This document shows positions 10,457 to 23,292 of a stretch of DNA of 64,000 nt, piece by piece; within the stretch, counting starts at the first letter, position 1; every line of letters begins with the position of its first letter. Both the position numbers and the translations under genes were made by a program. The notes beneath the pieces were generated by a model. The model was given only the letters and a program-made list of their open reading frames with translations, was not told the origin of the DNA and did not search any database. Source of the DNA: Grifola frondosa (Eukaryota > Basidiomycota > Agaricomycetes > Polyporales > Grifolaceae); contig LUGG01000002.1 of assembly GCA_001683735.1 (NCBI GenBank), positions 2,976,001 through 3,040,000 of the forward strand. The letters run 5' to 3'.

Positions 10457-11434
10457 ATGACTGTCCCTGCATCTGAGCCCACGCGTCCGCACGACGAACA
10501 GCAATATCTCGATCTAATTCGCACTGTTCTCGATAGCGGCGCGCCTCGCCCTGACCGAACGGGTACGGGCACGCTCTCACTTTTCGCCCCGCCTTCTCTG
10601 CGCTTCTCTCTCGCTGACGCGACCCTTCCACTCCTTACCACAAACGCACCTTCCTCCGCGGTATCATTGAGGAGCTGCTATGGTTTGTGGGCGGTTACAC
10701 TGACTCGCGTCTTCTCTCTGAGAAGGGCGTGAAGATTTGGGATGGGAACGGTTCGAAGGAGTTCCTGGAGAAACGTGGGTTGGGTCACCGTAGAGAAGGT
10801 GATCTTGGGCCCGTGTATGGCTTCCAATGGAGACACTTCGGAGCGCAGTACGAAGATTGTGATGTGGATTACACGGGCAAGGGAGTAGATCAACTGGCAG
10901 AGTGTATACGGAAGATCAAGGAGGATCCGACAGATCGACGCATCATCCTCAGTGCATGGAATCCTGCAGGTGTGTGATTATGCCTTCATCACGCGTCTTC
11001 TTACTTATCTTTTTCACTCGTGGTCAGATATACCCTCCATGGCGCTCCCTCCTTGCCACATGATGTGCCAGTTCTATGTCCACCTTCCCTCTTCCCCCGA
11101 TGCGAAACCAAAGCTCTCCTGTCTCATGTACCAACGGTCTGCCGACCTTGGGCTCGGCATCCCATTCAATGTCGCGTCTTACGCACTCCTCACTCACATG
11201 GTGGCGCAAGTCACAGGTACCGAACCCCATGAGCTCATTATACAGCTCGGTGATGCCCACGTATACCGCGACCACGTCGATGCCCTGCGCGTGCAGCTTG
11301 AACGCGAGCCAAGGCCTTTCCCGAAATTGCGATGGGGCAGGGAGGTACAAAACATTGATGATTTCGTCAGCTCTGACTTTATGGTGGAAGGATATGATCC
11401 GCATCCAGTAATCGCGATGAAGATGAGCGTGTGA
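10457..11434 (+). CDS. TMP1: Thymidylate synthase, one frame break
   Basis: Makes dTMP from dUMP using 5,10-methylene-tetrahydrofolate. Family motifs in order: [10 protein letters not shown] near the start, [35 protein letters not shown] with the catalytic Cys (about residue 181), [12 protein letters not shown], and [13 protein letters not shown]. One intron, 10970-11027 (GTGTGT..TCAG), restores the segment D-I-P-S before MALPPCH. The start ATG at 10457 gives about 306 aa, close to the usual 300-315. One base is missing at 10641-10646 (ACCACAAACGCACC): frame 2 runs into it and frame 3 continues with the conserved [13 protein letters not shown]. Everything else is intact, so a sequence error in an A run is more likely than loss of an essential gene. 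Two ACGCGT boxes upstream suggest G1/S control. No second copy is seen here. Confidence 0.93.
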
Positions 11435-13581
11435 AACGAGCTCAGTTCTGATCAGCTGTGCAGCTATTGTAAATTACTTGCCTTGTATTTCTCATTGGAT
11501 GTTTCGCTAGGTCATTTGTTGTAGTATCGTTGCCCGGTATGTTCTCAGAAGCCCTGTGCAGGGAAGATATTTTTGTTTTCAGGAATATATCCCTCTCAAC
11601 CAAGCATATACCAGCGAAAGTGGCGAGAACATTCGAGCGTGCCTCTATTCTTGATAGAATTGTCCAGATTGATTATTGAACGGTGCCGACTGCAGGTGAG
11701 GAATATTAGTCAATTATACGGGCGATCCAATTTAATTCAATCCGTGGTTCATATTGCGCGGTTGAATACCGTAGAAAGTGCCACTAGTGAAACAGCAGTA
11801 GTAACAAGATAGTCGCCATCTTATACGACTGTCTGTTCAACAATGCGGAGAGCGCTAGCGGATGCAATAAGAAGGGGTCTCTGCTGTGCCTCCACGTGGG
11901 TGTGCACGTCTAAAAGAGGCGGATAATACGGGGATGAAAGGGTAGAAATTTCCCTACTGAAGGAATGAAGGCAGGCCGAAGGGATATGGCGCGCCGGAAC
12001 AGATTATCATGACACACCTACGTACTATACGACCATCCTCGGATCACGAAATACTTAATCAGCGCACTGCGTTTACAAGTAATATTGATGGACGCCGGCC
12101 CCAAAAACAGGTCATAGGCCGCAAAGTTTGAATAGCTCAGCGCCAGGAAGCGGGCGCCGAACAGAGCGAGCGCTGCACTATGGGGCTAGACTAGATGCGG
12201 CGAGTGGTCAGCATGTGCGCGATTTGGAGCGGTCTCACGGAGATTGGAGAGGATGCTGACTCGGAAGGAGAAAATGCCGACTGTGGCTCTCACTAACAAT
12301 AGCCCATTGTATTTATGCATTACGGATTTATTTCAACACGTCTATTCCAAAGACATCACCCTCTATTCATAGTGAAAGACGCAGTGAGCATTAGCACGTT
12401 CCAAATTACGCACGACTCGGCGAATGGACATACTGGATTTTCTGTTACTCACTGGCCATTCTCCAGAGATAGAGAGACGCATAGTCGAGATGGGAAGGAT
12501 GCTTGTTCCGCCTGAAGCGTGGTCCAGAACATCGTCACCACCTAGTTTCACCTCTGAGTCAGCGGAAGGGAATGTGAACGCCTGGAATTATAACATTATC
12601 GTCCGGAGCGTTCTCATATCAGACCGTTCGGAGAAGCGAGGTTCATAGAAAAGCATTTCAGACGCTGATCACATCCGAAACTTGGATAGAGAGGGTTACT
12701 CGGCCTCGACGCTCGACCTGGACCTACGTTGGCGATTGCCTATCATCATATGATGCTAAATGCTCTTTGTATATGATGTGGTCACCTTTCTTATTCATTA
12801 GATACCGCCTCATCCCGTCTGCAAATTCAAGCCCGAATAGTTACCGTTGATGTGGTTCAGTATACAGTTCCTCAGGAACAAGGGTACGAAAACCGAAATA
12901 GGCGTCCGGGATGCCGTTCCACAGTAAACGTACAACCAAACGACTGAAAGACACCTGACGAGAAAAATGATGTGAAGCTCAGCTGTACATGTGGACAACA
13001 GCGGAATGACGGAGTCAAGTTGACGGTGTAAGCTGCTGTTGTGAGCTGCTGTAATACCTGACGAGCGAACCGTGTAAAACTGTACGCACGTATGTACAAC
13101 ACACAGGTTTAGAAGTAGCTTGATTAATCGGCGTCTGATGGCAATCAATGATCAGTGTAGACCATGTGGTGTGAACCGCCACACGACCAGGCAGATTGCT
13201 GACAATCTTCGTTTAAACTGTACGCCTATGTCATTTAATCCTAAACTATGTGCGTGATATGAATTTGCATACGTACGGATAATAACATAATATTTTGGAT
13301 CAAATGGGAGCTTTTCGTGGTGCACTTGCTTATTCTATGCGACTTTACCTGAAATTCAAAGGGATTAAGTATATAACTCACCAAAATGTTTCGTTGGTTT
13401 CTTTGCGTTGTTTGATGTCGTCAATTCCATTATGACTTCCCGCCGTCTCTAGAACCTGAAGCAAGACGTGGGGTGAGGTTCGCAGAAAATGTAGCCAGAA
13501 AGTTCGGGCTATGAGGGAAATATAAATTAGTACGATGGCGTTCCTGCATCGTCTCCCGCGCAACTCACTAGCTTCTACAAG
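11435..13581. other. Intergenic, about 2.1 kb without a supported gene
   Basis: Mixed-composition DNA with only short unrelated frames (for example 12810-13148 minus). I see no conserved motif, splice chain, RNA gene or clear repeat. Confidence 0.45.
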
Positions 13582-14078
13582 ATGTTGTTTTCCCCTCCCT
13601 CTGCTACAGCCCTCGCTCTCGTCCTTGCTTCGACTTGGGTCATAGCCAAGGATCAGAACGGTGCTGCAGTATTGCGGCTATTCTGCACATCGTCATGCCG
13701 ACTTGCTGTATCCCATAGATTCCAACAATAGTTGCAATAACTTCTCTTATTGACGGACGCTTCCTTTCGCAACTTGCAAGAACACGGCATAAATGGCTCG
13801 ACCTTGTATCGAGAATCTCGCGGGTACTCTCGAGTACGCGTTCAAATGCGTAGAATAGACTGTTAAATATGGATATTTACTCACCTGACGGTTGCCTTAT
13901 GCAAGAGTAATTATGCTCCGGCCGCACTTTACGGACATCCTGAACTGCAACTGCGGCGGCGTACAACCCTCAATGACCTCAGTGGGTGCTCGCAATTATC
14001 AAGGATGAGCTTCGCATGCTAATGACCTTGGAATATATAGACGATTGTCTCTCCAACACGAACGGCCAACTCACCTGA
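13582..14078 (+). pseudogene. Decayed CVNH gene copy
   Basis: The first exon keeps a signal peptide (MLFSPPSATALALVLAS.. ending AKDQN) and the same splice point after AAC G as the intact copies. The second exon keeps SNNSCNNFS, ATCKNTA and CIENLAGTLEYAF but contains stop codons and small deletions. The third keeps DILNCNCGG, and the fourth keeps DCLSNTNGQLT but ends in TGA where the others read Cys-Pro-stop. Order and spacing match the three intact genes, so this is a dead paralogue and not chance similarity. Several independent stops make sequence error alone an unlikely cause. Confidence 0.8.
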
Positions 14079-15520
14079 CCATGATGTGCATATCCCAGTC
14101 CTAATAATGTAGGAGAGGGATCGATGTTTCCACAATTTGACGATTTGACGTATCTGCGCATGCTGAAAACAGAAAGAACAGACGGACAAACCATCCTCTG
14201 TAATCATTGCTATACAATTAGTGAATACAAAGATGCTACGGAAAGCACTTGAAACGCATAAAACATACACAAACGTACCAGCCGACAGCGAGTTGAACAA
14301 GAGTTAGGAAAACCGAAGAGTCATTGACAAGTAAGTAGTTGATATCTCGATCGGGCGCCTTTCTCCGCAAACATCCGGCAGGACTGTTGTGCTCACGTTG
14401 CGTGATTTCTACTGGAACTGTCGTCTCAATATTCTTGGCTGCGAATGTCTGCAATGTTTAGAAGTTAGCAAGATTTGACGAGATCCTTGATCGAAGGATC
14501 GACATGTCAAGCTCCGCGCACGATGGTGGCTATCATAGCTGCTGGTGGTAATCTGGGGCATTCTCAGTCGCAGCCCTTGACGATTTGGATTAATCAAAGC
14601 TGCTGAAGATTTTTTTGGCCGGAGACGGTGTACGATATTGAATCCCTGATGCTGGTTTCTGAAGGTATTCTATGCTTGTTCGCTTTGGCTGGTAGCTAAC
14701 GTATATGCAGAAGGATTGAGTGAAGCATATCCAACATGCCATCTCGGAGCTACGCATGAGAGCAAGAAATGTTTAAACAAGACCCACATTTTGCGCTCGC
14801 GAGATGTACCGACGTGCATCAAAAGTGCCCTTCCAGCACATCCGATATTGGTTTTGATCCAGCAGGATACACCGAAATGAGGTCGACGTGATCGCATGCG
14901 AGATCGTGAAAATCTGGTGAGATCTTCCATTACATGAGAACGAACATTCGTATATATATACACGCGGGTTGTTTTTCAAAGCCAAAGCGGTGCCGATGCT
15001 TTCAGCGGCTATATAGCTCCACAGTAGATCGCTCGCTCAAGAAGCATTTGTGGAGCAGCTAATACGAAATTCTGAGATCTCATGCATTTGCAGATCGTGC
15101 TAATTGCAGTCCGGATTACTATCGAATTAAAATTGGGGCAGGCATTCGCAGAGTAAGTATCGGTTCAATTGTATGATGTCTTGGTTCTGAAGCTCCATAT
15201 ATCGCGATGATTTAGGAGATGACCAAGATCATAGTACTTGTGTGCTTTGCATATGTGAGCATATTTGTATAAATTCTTCTGGTTTCATTTATGGTTCAAG
15301 CATCTTGTCAGAATTTGGCCAATGGAATAGGTCGCATTTTTCTGCCGGTCTACTATTACAAACCACGCATCTCTTCGACTCTCGTAAACATTTTACAGGC
15401 ATCCATTCGTATGCGTACACTCTTTATATTCCGCTGGTAAGTCATTCGCTACGAGACCTTTTGTTCACGAACACATATTCTTGCTCACAAATGTACAAGA
15501 ATGAAGCCAAATTCAAATTC
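14079..15520. other. Intergenic
   Basis: No supported gene. Short minus-strand frames near 14019-14300 partly mirror the dead CVNH exon and are shadows. Confidence 0.45.
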
Positions 15521-15638
15521 TTTTTCATACATTTTCTGCCATACAACGCTTCTGCTACCACAAAGTCACAAACACAAGTACACATCGATACAACGCAAGA
15601 ACACATCGACACCTATGCTGCCTACGGAATACAAAGCT

Positions 15639-16195
15639 TTACGGGCAGGTGAGCTGGCCGTTCGAGTTGGAGAGACAGTCATCTGTATCGACAGAAGGTC
15701 AGCAATGTACTCATACAGATGATTGAGGTACGAGCACGCACTGAGGTTCTTCAGCGTAGTGCCCGAGCCACAGTCGCAGTTCAAGATATCCGTGTCCTGC
15801 AAGAAGCAACCGCTGCACGAAGCAGCGAAGTCGCCGCTGAAGAATAAATGCGACGTGGATGAGACATGTGGTTCTACGAGTATCGGAGAGAAAGCGAGAC
15901 TGACTTGACGGCACACTCAAGAGTGCCGGCAAAGTTCTCGACACAGCCGTTCAGATCGATCGAAGTCGAGTCTGAGCCGGTGCCGGCGGTGTTCTCGCAA
16001 GTGGCGAAGAGGATGTGTCCGTCGGCGAGGGAGACACCGCTGCAGCTGTCGAAGGCACCTTGAATGACATATGTGAGCATGCATGTACGACGAGGGTGAT
16101 ATGAAATTTGTGTGCGCACCGTTCTGTGCCTTGGCAGTGACCTGGGAGACGACGGCGAGAGCAACGCTGACGATGGAGAGGAGAGAGAACTGCAT
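15639..16195 (-). CDS. Secreted CVNH-domain protein, copy 1
   Basis: Mirror image of the gene at 17626-18182: same 557-bp length, four exons and splice phases. The predicted protein is 122 aa, with a signal peptide of about 21 residues (MQFSLLSIVSVALAVVSQ), then a CVNH fold. Its two pseudo-repeats carry SCSGVSLADGHILFATC, SIDLNGCVEN, SCSGCFLQDTDILNC and DCLSNSNGQLTC. CVNH domains are small sugar-binding lectins, known from cyanovirin-N of cyanobacteria and from filamentous fungi; the ligand here is unknown. The protein should be secreted. Against copy 2 the only residue difference I see is Thr versus Ala at the end of the signal peptide, so the mature proteins appear identical. A TATA box lies about 57 bp upstream. 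Confidence 0.85.
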
Positions 16196-16251
16196 GTTGT
16201 AAGAACTGAAGATCGAAGGTGCGATGGAGAGTCAGTGCAGAGGCATCTACC

Positions 16252-16259
16252 AATTTATA
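16252..16259 (-). promoter_or_regulatory. TATA box of CVNH copy 1
   Basis: TATAAATT on the minus strand, about 57 bp before the ATG at 16195; shared with copy 2 at the same distance. Confidence 0.6.
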
Positions 16260-16275
16260 CCTTTCTCGCAGGTTA

Positions 16276-17544
16276 TAAAATGGTCATCCGCTGAAGATCA
16301 CGTTCAGCTGTTCCTTGACAAGTCCAAATACCAGAATGACTACCACTCGGCGGCCTACACAATCATTGCAACTGAAGCCCGAAATACAGGGCAAAGTTAG
16401 CACCATTGGAAATTCATCGAGAATTTAGAATGCTGTGACTTATCAAATGGCGATGTCGAGTCGTCCAGAACACTGTTGGCCGATCCGGAGGAACGTGAGG
16501 ACGCACAGGCTGTGAGTCGAGCGCTAAGGCGGAGTCGGTCACGCCAATCACCATCATCAAGTTCGCATGCTTTCTTCTGTTCTTCACTTGTACTTCTCCT
16601 ATGTCGTCTTCAAAACGTTTTAGGCATCTCAAGATACCTTTGGTGCGCATGTAAGATATTTAATATGTTATGCTCGAGCTCTATGTCTTGTACAAGACTG
16701 CTCATCTGACGTGTACTTAGCACGGTAGATACGCTGTGCGCTTCCTGTGATTAAGAACATGTATAGGCGGCAAACACTACGTACAGCTTCAGCGGCAAAT
16801 GGAAGACTGAATCGGACTTGAAACTATATCCAGTCTTCTGGGGTGTGATTATATCATCAGTGGTGTTTCTTTTCGAACAATGAGAGCTTCAAGCCAGACA
16901 CTGCTAATGTTACGTCTGTATTCAGGTTGACTTTACCACGTAACTTGCTTCAGGTGGCGTGCATGAGGGGCGAGCTGCGGGACATGGAACGGGGGAACAC
17001 CGGGTGCTCTCGTTTGTTTTGAAACCAGCTGCACCCGCTGAACGTTGCGCGCGAGGATATTTTTACAACACGGAACAATAGTAACATCATGTTCGAGCGT
17101 CCACCGATCACCAACAGGAAACATGTGTCTATCACCGCTGAATTGGTTTGAAATTCTATGCCGCTCTCAAGCGATGATAATTTGTTTTTGTCACTCCCCG
17201 CATATGCCCGGATAGTTTGAGGGCTCAGAGTTCGCTATATCTATTGGCCACCTGGCACATTGCACCCACAGTAATGAATCTGACACACAAATATTCGGGT
17301 ATGTCGGTGTGTTTTATATTGCTGACACAGAGGCAATGCAAGCTGATGATCCAGACCTCTAGCCTCTCTCAGGTTCCTCATGCCAGCTGACCTAGTCCTG
17401 AGCAGATCACAGGTTGATTTTCTGAACCGAGGCGTGCCTTTGTGCAGTCGGTAGCTCGCAAAACGACAAATCACCGCTGGACATTGATTTGATATCCTAA
17501 GCTCGGAGACGAGTGAACGTGCGCAAGGGGTTGTCGAGCTGTTT
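16276..17544. other. Spacer between the inverted CVNH arms
   Basis: About 1.27 kb with no supported gene. Its two ends do not pair with each other beyond short matches. Confidence 0.45.
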
Positions 17545-17561
17545 TTAGCCTGCAGGAAAGG

Positions 17562-17569
17562 TATAAATT
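17562..17569 (+). promoter_or_regulatory. TATA box of CVNH copy 2
   Basis: TATAAATT, about 57 bp before the ATG at 17626. Confidence 0.6.
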
Positions 17570-17625
17570 GGTGAACGGCTCTGCACTGACTCTCCATCGC
17601 ACATTCGATCTTCAGTTCTTACAAC

Positions 17626-18182
17626 ATGCAGTTCTCTCTCCTCTCCATCGTCAGCGTTGCTCTCGCCGTCGTCTCCCAGGTCGCCGCCAAGGCACAGAAC
17701 GGTGCGCACACAAATTTCATATCACCCTCGTCGTACATGCATGCTCACATATGTCATCCAAGGTGCCTTCGACAGCTGCAGCGGTGTCTCCCTCGCCGAC
17801 GGACACATCCTCTTCGCCACTTGCGAGAACACCGCAGGCACCGGCTCAGACTCGACCTCGATCGATCTGAACGGCTGCGTCGAGAACTTCGCCGGCACTC
17901 TTGAGTGTGCCGTCAAGTTAGTCTCGCTTTCTCTCCGATACTCGTAGAACCACATATCTCATGCACGTCGCATTTATTTTTCAGCGGCGACTTCGCGGCT
18001 TCGTGCAGCGGTTGCTTCTTGCAGGACACCGATATCTTGAACTGCGACTGCGGCTCGGGCACTACGCTGAAGAACCTCAGTGCGTGCTCGTACCTCAATC
18101 ATCCGTATGAGTACATTGCTGACCTGTGATCGACACAGATGACTGTCTCTCGAACTCGAACGGTCAACTCACCTGCCCGTAA
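17626..18182 (+). CDS. Secreted CVNH-domain protein, copy 2
   Basis: Exons 17626-17701, 17763-17916, 17985-18079 and 18139-18182; introns of 61, 68 and 59 nt, all GT..AG and all in frame (369 nt, 122 aa). A signal peptide ends near VSQVAAK. The CVNH core follows, with the repeated pattern S-C..L....L.A/N-C..DLN.C..N..G.L at AFDSCSGVSL to NFAGTLEC and ASCSGCFL to SNSNGQLTC. The second half carries extra Cys (CSGC, NCDC) that could form more disulfides than cyanovirin-N has. Divergent from copy 1, which faces it across a 1.4-kb gap between start codons. Family known for binding high-mannose glycans; the role in a fungus (cell wall binding, defence against other microbes or grazers) is open. Confidence 0.87.
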
Positions 18183-18235
18183 AGCTTCACATTCTGTAGG
18201 CAGCATAGGCGTCGATGCTTTCCCCTTGTTCCGGC

Positions 18236-21200
18236 TTTGTGATATTGAATGTATTGCGTTGAAGAAAATCTGTAAAAATCAATTTCATTGGGATACCTTG
18301 AAATGAGTCCTTGTGAACCCGTACGCCTGACAGATACGCACTTGGTTTATCTTACTGATTAATCACGAGCTTGAGTAATCATTACAAATCATAGTTGCGA
18401 GGCCCGTACAATTGTCTATGTCTAACATCGAATTAGCCTTCAATTGTATGGAACTTGCCAACTCGTGATCTTCGAGTGTTTGTTTGTAGCTATGTCGGTG
18501 GCACGTATGAATTCGGATAAGGTGCTGTGTGACTAAACGACAGCAATCATGAGAAAGGAGATTGAATTACTGACCAAACCTGAGGGTCAACTTTCACCGG
18601 GGTATCTGAGAGCCACGTTTGAACAGCATATGGTTCGGAATGCAGATAACTAGGGATTCTTTCGGGTAGTCTACAGCGAAGATGCTCGATGTACTGTGAG
18701 TAAGAATATCCGATAAAGCTACCAAGGTAATATTCAATGAATGCGGCACGTGGAGGAAAAGGATATAAAAAACTCACAAGGCATGTACAGATCGGGATGA
18801 ACATCGCACACCTATATAATTCTAGCGATACACGCTATCCCTAAGTTATTGGCACGAAGATTCCATGCATTGGAAACCATGCATGCACTACATCCGGCGA
18901 TGCCAACGACGATATCAGAATAGCATCTCGACGCTGCATCGCAACCAGCACAATCTGAAGATGTACGTTTAGAGGGTTTTGTGTTGGCTTCTCTCTCGCG
19001 ACCTTCGGTCGAACGATAGACGCTGAGAGCTCAATACCACTTTCGCTTCGGAAAATGCTCCCTTGAGGAACATCGATCGCCATTGCCACGCCTACCACTG
19101 CGTGAAACGCCAGATTATGGGAGAAGGGAATATTATATGCCGGATATGCATATCCCACCCATATTCCAATAATATTCCATTCAGATTACAGCTTCTCCAG
19201 TAACATGATAAGAATGTACATATTTCCGTCACATTCTAATAATATTCCTCCGAGAGCTCCTCATGTTTTCTCGCGAAGTCCAAAGTACGTGCTATCGACA
19301 AACTCAAATTGCAGGTTATAGTCTAAATAAGGACAGAAACTAGATAACTCAAATCACGTACACAAGCCACAACAACCCGACCTAGCTACATACGCTCAAC
19401 GACTACTCTAAGTTGCGCACATTGCTCGGTACGCGGGCTCACCAACCGCGCTATATGCGCACTTGTGTGGCTCCCGCGTGTTATCGAGCTCGAGATGTGC
19501 GACCTCCCGCTTATCACTGCATTCACTGTGCGCGACATTCGTTCTAGTGGTCTGATCCATCTCTATGTGCAACTCGCAGAACCTCGCGCTCTTCTCCTCC
19601 GCCTTTCTCAGCATCATGTTCGTCCCAACGCCTGTCGTGCTTGTGGACAGGATATTCTTCTACGGTGTAGGTCCCCTCTTCTGTTATCTGCGCTGCACGG
19701 CATCCACCCACCCACAGCTGGCTCCCGCTTTCACCTTCCCCATCTCTCGAGGGAAATATTATCTGTTGATGTTCTAGTGTGTCTTCGCGTCCATTTTGTG
19801 TCATCGGGGACCCGTGTGCTGATGCGACGGGCAGTTATATGACCGAGTTGCAGACGATCACACTGTTCGGGCTCAAGTTACGTCAGTTCCCCACTACTGA
19901 CGTGCGATGCACAGGTCCGCGTTCCGCTGGACACCGCTCGTGAGTCATGTTCGTCCTTGCCAGAGAGTCGTACACTGATCCTGGGTGCAGTGCTGGCAGT
20001 GCTGAATTTGGAGATGTGCGGGATGATCGTGCAAGACATCGAGTTTCGCGCGCTGAAGGTGAGTCTGAGCATGATGTCAAAAAGTACGCCCGAGCCTGAT
20101 CTCCATTTTTGACTCGTGCTCACGCTCGAGGGCAGTTCTCAATGACGTGCTGGACTTGTGAGTGATGTTGACAGGTGGCGTCGCGGCGCGGCTTGCAAGT
20201 AGCTTTGGCACCTCAAATATCTCAGTGCGTCTGGTGCGCCCGCGGCAGTGTGCAGCGCTACTCCGATCCTCGAGGTGCGTATATCGTTCTGCGTCATGGT
20301 GTTTTGCTGGTTCACAGGGTTGATAGGCTCCAGGCAAAGCAAAGTTTGTCCCGGGTGTTTCGGGACAACAATGTGTAGTCTGCGGCAGTTCCTGGATGAG
20401 GAGTGGTGGCAGCAGCATCAAGGTGTGTGCATTCTGGTGCGGTGCACTTGATATGGCTGGTCGGGTGGGCAGTATGAGGGAGCCAGAGGTCTATCCTATT
20501 ATAATTGTATCTAGACTTGACCCATCATTGTCAAACTGTCTCAAAAGCTCAAATATATCATCATTCGGAGTGGAATCCGCGCGACGAAGCAGAGCTAGCA
20601 ATGGAGGGATATTATTAATTATTACTATTACTATCATATAATTAATAAATGGTAACCTAGCCTGTTATGCCCCGGATGGTGTCAGATTACAGGACAAGAG
20701 GAATGTGGCGAGAATCTCATTGTAACAAGCATGGAATAGATGCGTAGTTTAGTCATTCTGTCAATATCCTGTTTTGTGTGGAATATGTCTGAAATCGGAG
20801 CAGAATCTAGTCGGAATTTACTCATTCTGTATATATTCCGATCGCTCATAATCTCGGGTTTCACGCAGTGTACCTCATTTATCTCAGAGAATCGCTCCAG
20901 TCTGTATGGATGGGAACGCGAACTTAGAACGTACAGTAAAAGGCTTCAGATTGCAAATGTTAAATTCCATATAGTCTGCGAGTTCGCACCTTTTTAAGCT
21001 TGTATCAAAGACATTGATCTGCCACGTGTCGAATCCCGAGGGGAACATACAACTCGAGTCTGTGGCACCGGTAGCTGTGATGTTCACCGTAGATCCTTCG
21101 ATCAAGGATCTTGGCCTCTTGTAGGCGATCAGTTAGGCGATCGCAAGAATCGTTTGCACAAATATCTTGAATGACGGATCTAGCGAGAATGACGCAAGAT

Positions 21201-23226
21201 GAGTGAATGAAGGCGAAAAACCAAGACGGCTCCGCGAACAAACTTGGATTTGCAGACACCGGAGATTTCCGGAGAAGAGGCGCCCAGATCGAAATACCAG
21301 CTTCCGTATGTTGTACACTCGATGTGTCTCAGTCTAGTGTCTACACGGTCCTGTTGAACGACTCTGGGTCGATAGAAAGATTTTAAAGGTATAAAAGGTA
21401 CGCTAAACTATCAAATGCAGTCATCATGACTGCTCTCCATACACATCATCAGCCTGCCAGCGCGTAGTACTGCTCACTTGAAGTTTTTCCTACGTGAGCT
21501 GGAGCTTTCTCCGCAGCTTGGTGGATACCGCTTCTCCCAATGAAATTTGTTTCTAGGTAACAAGAGATTACTTAAAATGGTATTTGTCTTAATGCAGTGA
21601 GATGTTCAAATGATTGAAGCGCTGATTGTTCCGTTTTAGGGGACTCCTACTCTCCTGGCGTTTGTCATCTCCTGGCACGCATTCCGCAACATAAATTCGC
21701 TCATTGTTCCTGCGAGGTTACTCCTGTGAAAAAGAATGATTGCGGGCTGCAGTCCTAGTCAACGTCATTTATCCGCTGTGCGACATCATATGGACGTGTT
21801 GTCGCTTTGACTGTAAGGCAAGTTCGACTTTAAGGGATTGATATTGCCTCTCGGCGTGAAATAATATTAATTTCATATTCAACGCAGTGAAATGCTCCCC
21901 CAACATGCGGCTATAGGACAAGGTTCTATACCGCTGTCAAGGTTTTTGGCTGTTCTAGAGTGGGCGAGATGGTAGCGCTTCCGAACAGCTTTCGGCGGTA
22001 TAGGTTTGACATTGTGGGATTCAATCTATTCTGGAATCAGAAGATATTATTTGATTGCCGACTTTCGCAGATATATTGTTCATTGCAGGAGCTTGGAGTT
22101 TCCATGGTATTCCCGGAGTGATGATAGCGATTTTATTTTTGGCTCTATTCTGACGACAACGCCAGTGGCGTCTACCTCTTGACACCTTCAGGTTTACCCA
22201 TTGAAAGGATGATTGCTCTACGAAAGGCTTGTCAGTCCTTCGGGTGCTGTCTGTCGCTCGATCGAGGCCTTGTCCCGGAGTACAGGTAAGCCGAAAGGTT
22301 CTGTTGAATTTTACTGTCCTTTGCATGATAAATGCATGTGCAGGGGAATGATCGAGTTCAAATGACCACGAGGTGAATTAGTTAATAAGAGGCAAGTGTA
22401 AAGAGAATCATTGACAATGTATTGACCACCGCCATATCATGAAATTCTAGGCTCGATGCTGTCTACCCTGTAGGACAAGCAGTCTGAGTCCAAAACTTTC
22501 ATATTGTAACAGAAGCGCAGGCCAAGGATTTACGCTCTGTTCGGCATCGGTAGCGGCTTCCTCCCATACGGATACAAAATGTCTGTTGAGCACTTTTGAA
22601 TGGGGAGAGGGCATTTGTATGCGCGCACTGTGACCTGTGGCGTCCCGCGGTCGGAGCGCGCCAAGAACCCATGATTCGCACTTGCCGAGCTGTCAACGTG
22701 TAGTGCCATGGTGAGGGTCCTTGGCCGTACTGATACCGGTGACTTCACGGTCTGTAGATTCATTTTATGCGAGCTGCCTCGCCCGAGGATTTTTCTTTTT
22801 ACGGGGCCGTTAGCATTTGCAAATACTGTTGGCCATGAATAGGATGCACTTAGGCATACATGGGCGTATATACTTTGAAGCGGGTGTCCGAAAGGCCTAG
22901 CTCATCGTAACCTCGAAGGGGGACGAGAAAGATGAATCGAAAGTCTTTCCCGTGAGTGCATCGATGGTACAAGTCAATCAGAGGATGCTGATGTATCAAA
23001 CTATCATAATCCCTGCGGCAAATTAATTCTTGTACATTGTATGTTGACAGCAGGCGGCTGATGTCACCGCATTACTGGATTGCTGATGGCCTTCGTGTAG
23101 CCGTACAATTGAATTTCCCAAGAGCACAATCATCCCCTCCGAGACTACTCCGGCTGGCAGACGCCATGCACCTGAAAACGGATGGAGAGCCGACTTGTTG
23201 AAATCAATATTGAGCTGCGACAATGG
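18236..23226. other. About 5 kb without a supported gene
   Basis: Mostly AT-leaning sequence with scattered short frames. The segment 19460-20430 has longer frames on both strands (for example 125 codons at 19465-19842), but no domain or consistent splicing, so I do not call a gene. A short AT-rich simple repeat lies at about 20612-20650. Confidence 0.4.
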
Positions 23227-23234
23227 TATAAATA
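23227..23234 (+). promoter_or_regulatory. TATA box of CVNH copy 3
   Basis: TATAAATA, 66 bp before the ATG at 23293. Confidence 0.6.
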
Positions 23235-23292
23235 CGCCAACGTCTCTGCGTTCTATCTCTCCACCGCACCTTAGTCCCTCAGGTCTTACAAG

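Larger units (their letters stand above)
15590..16275 (-). repeat. Left arm of inverted CVNH duplication
   Basis: Reverse complement of about 17545-18235. Similarity runs from just upstream of the TATA box to about 50 bp past the stop codon, then fades. The spacer between arms is about 1.27 kb. Confidence 0.8.
17545..18235 (+). repeat. Right arm of inverted CVNH duplication
   Basis: Partner of the arm at 15590-16275 in opposite orientation; contains the full gene with promoter and proximal 3' flank. Confidence 0.8.

Noticed and set aside
10621..10660. An intron as cause of the thymidylate synthase frame change
   Set aside because: There is no room for one: the conserved residues on both sides are adjacent, and adding one base restores the family sequence.
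15566..18129. Many 60-100 codon frames opposite or out of phase with the CVNH genes
   Set aside because: They mirror each other because of the inverted repeat and cross the verified introns; only the spliced frames have domain content.
19400..20460. A possible gene on either strand
   Set aside because: Several frames of 65-125 codons overlap but none links by splice sites or shows a known motif.
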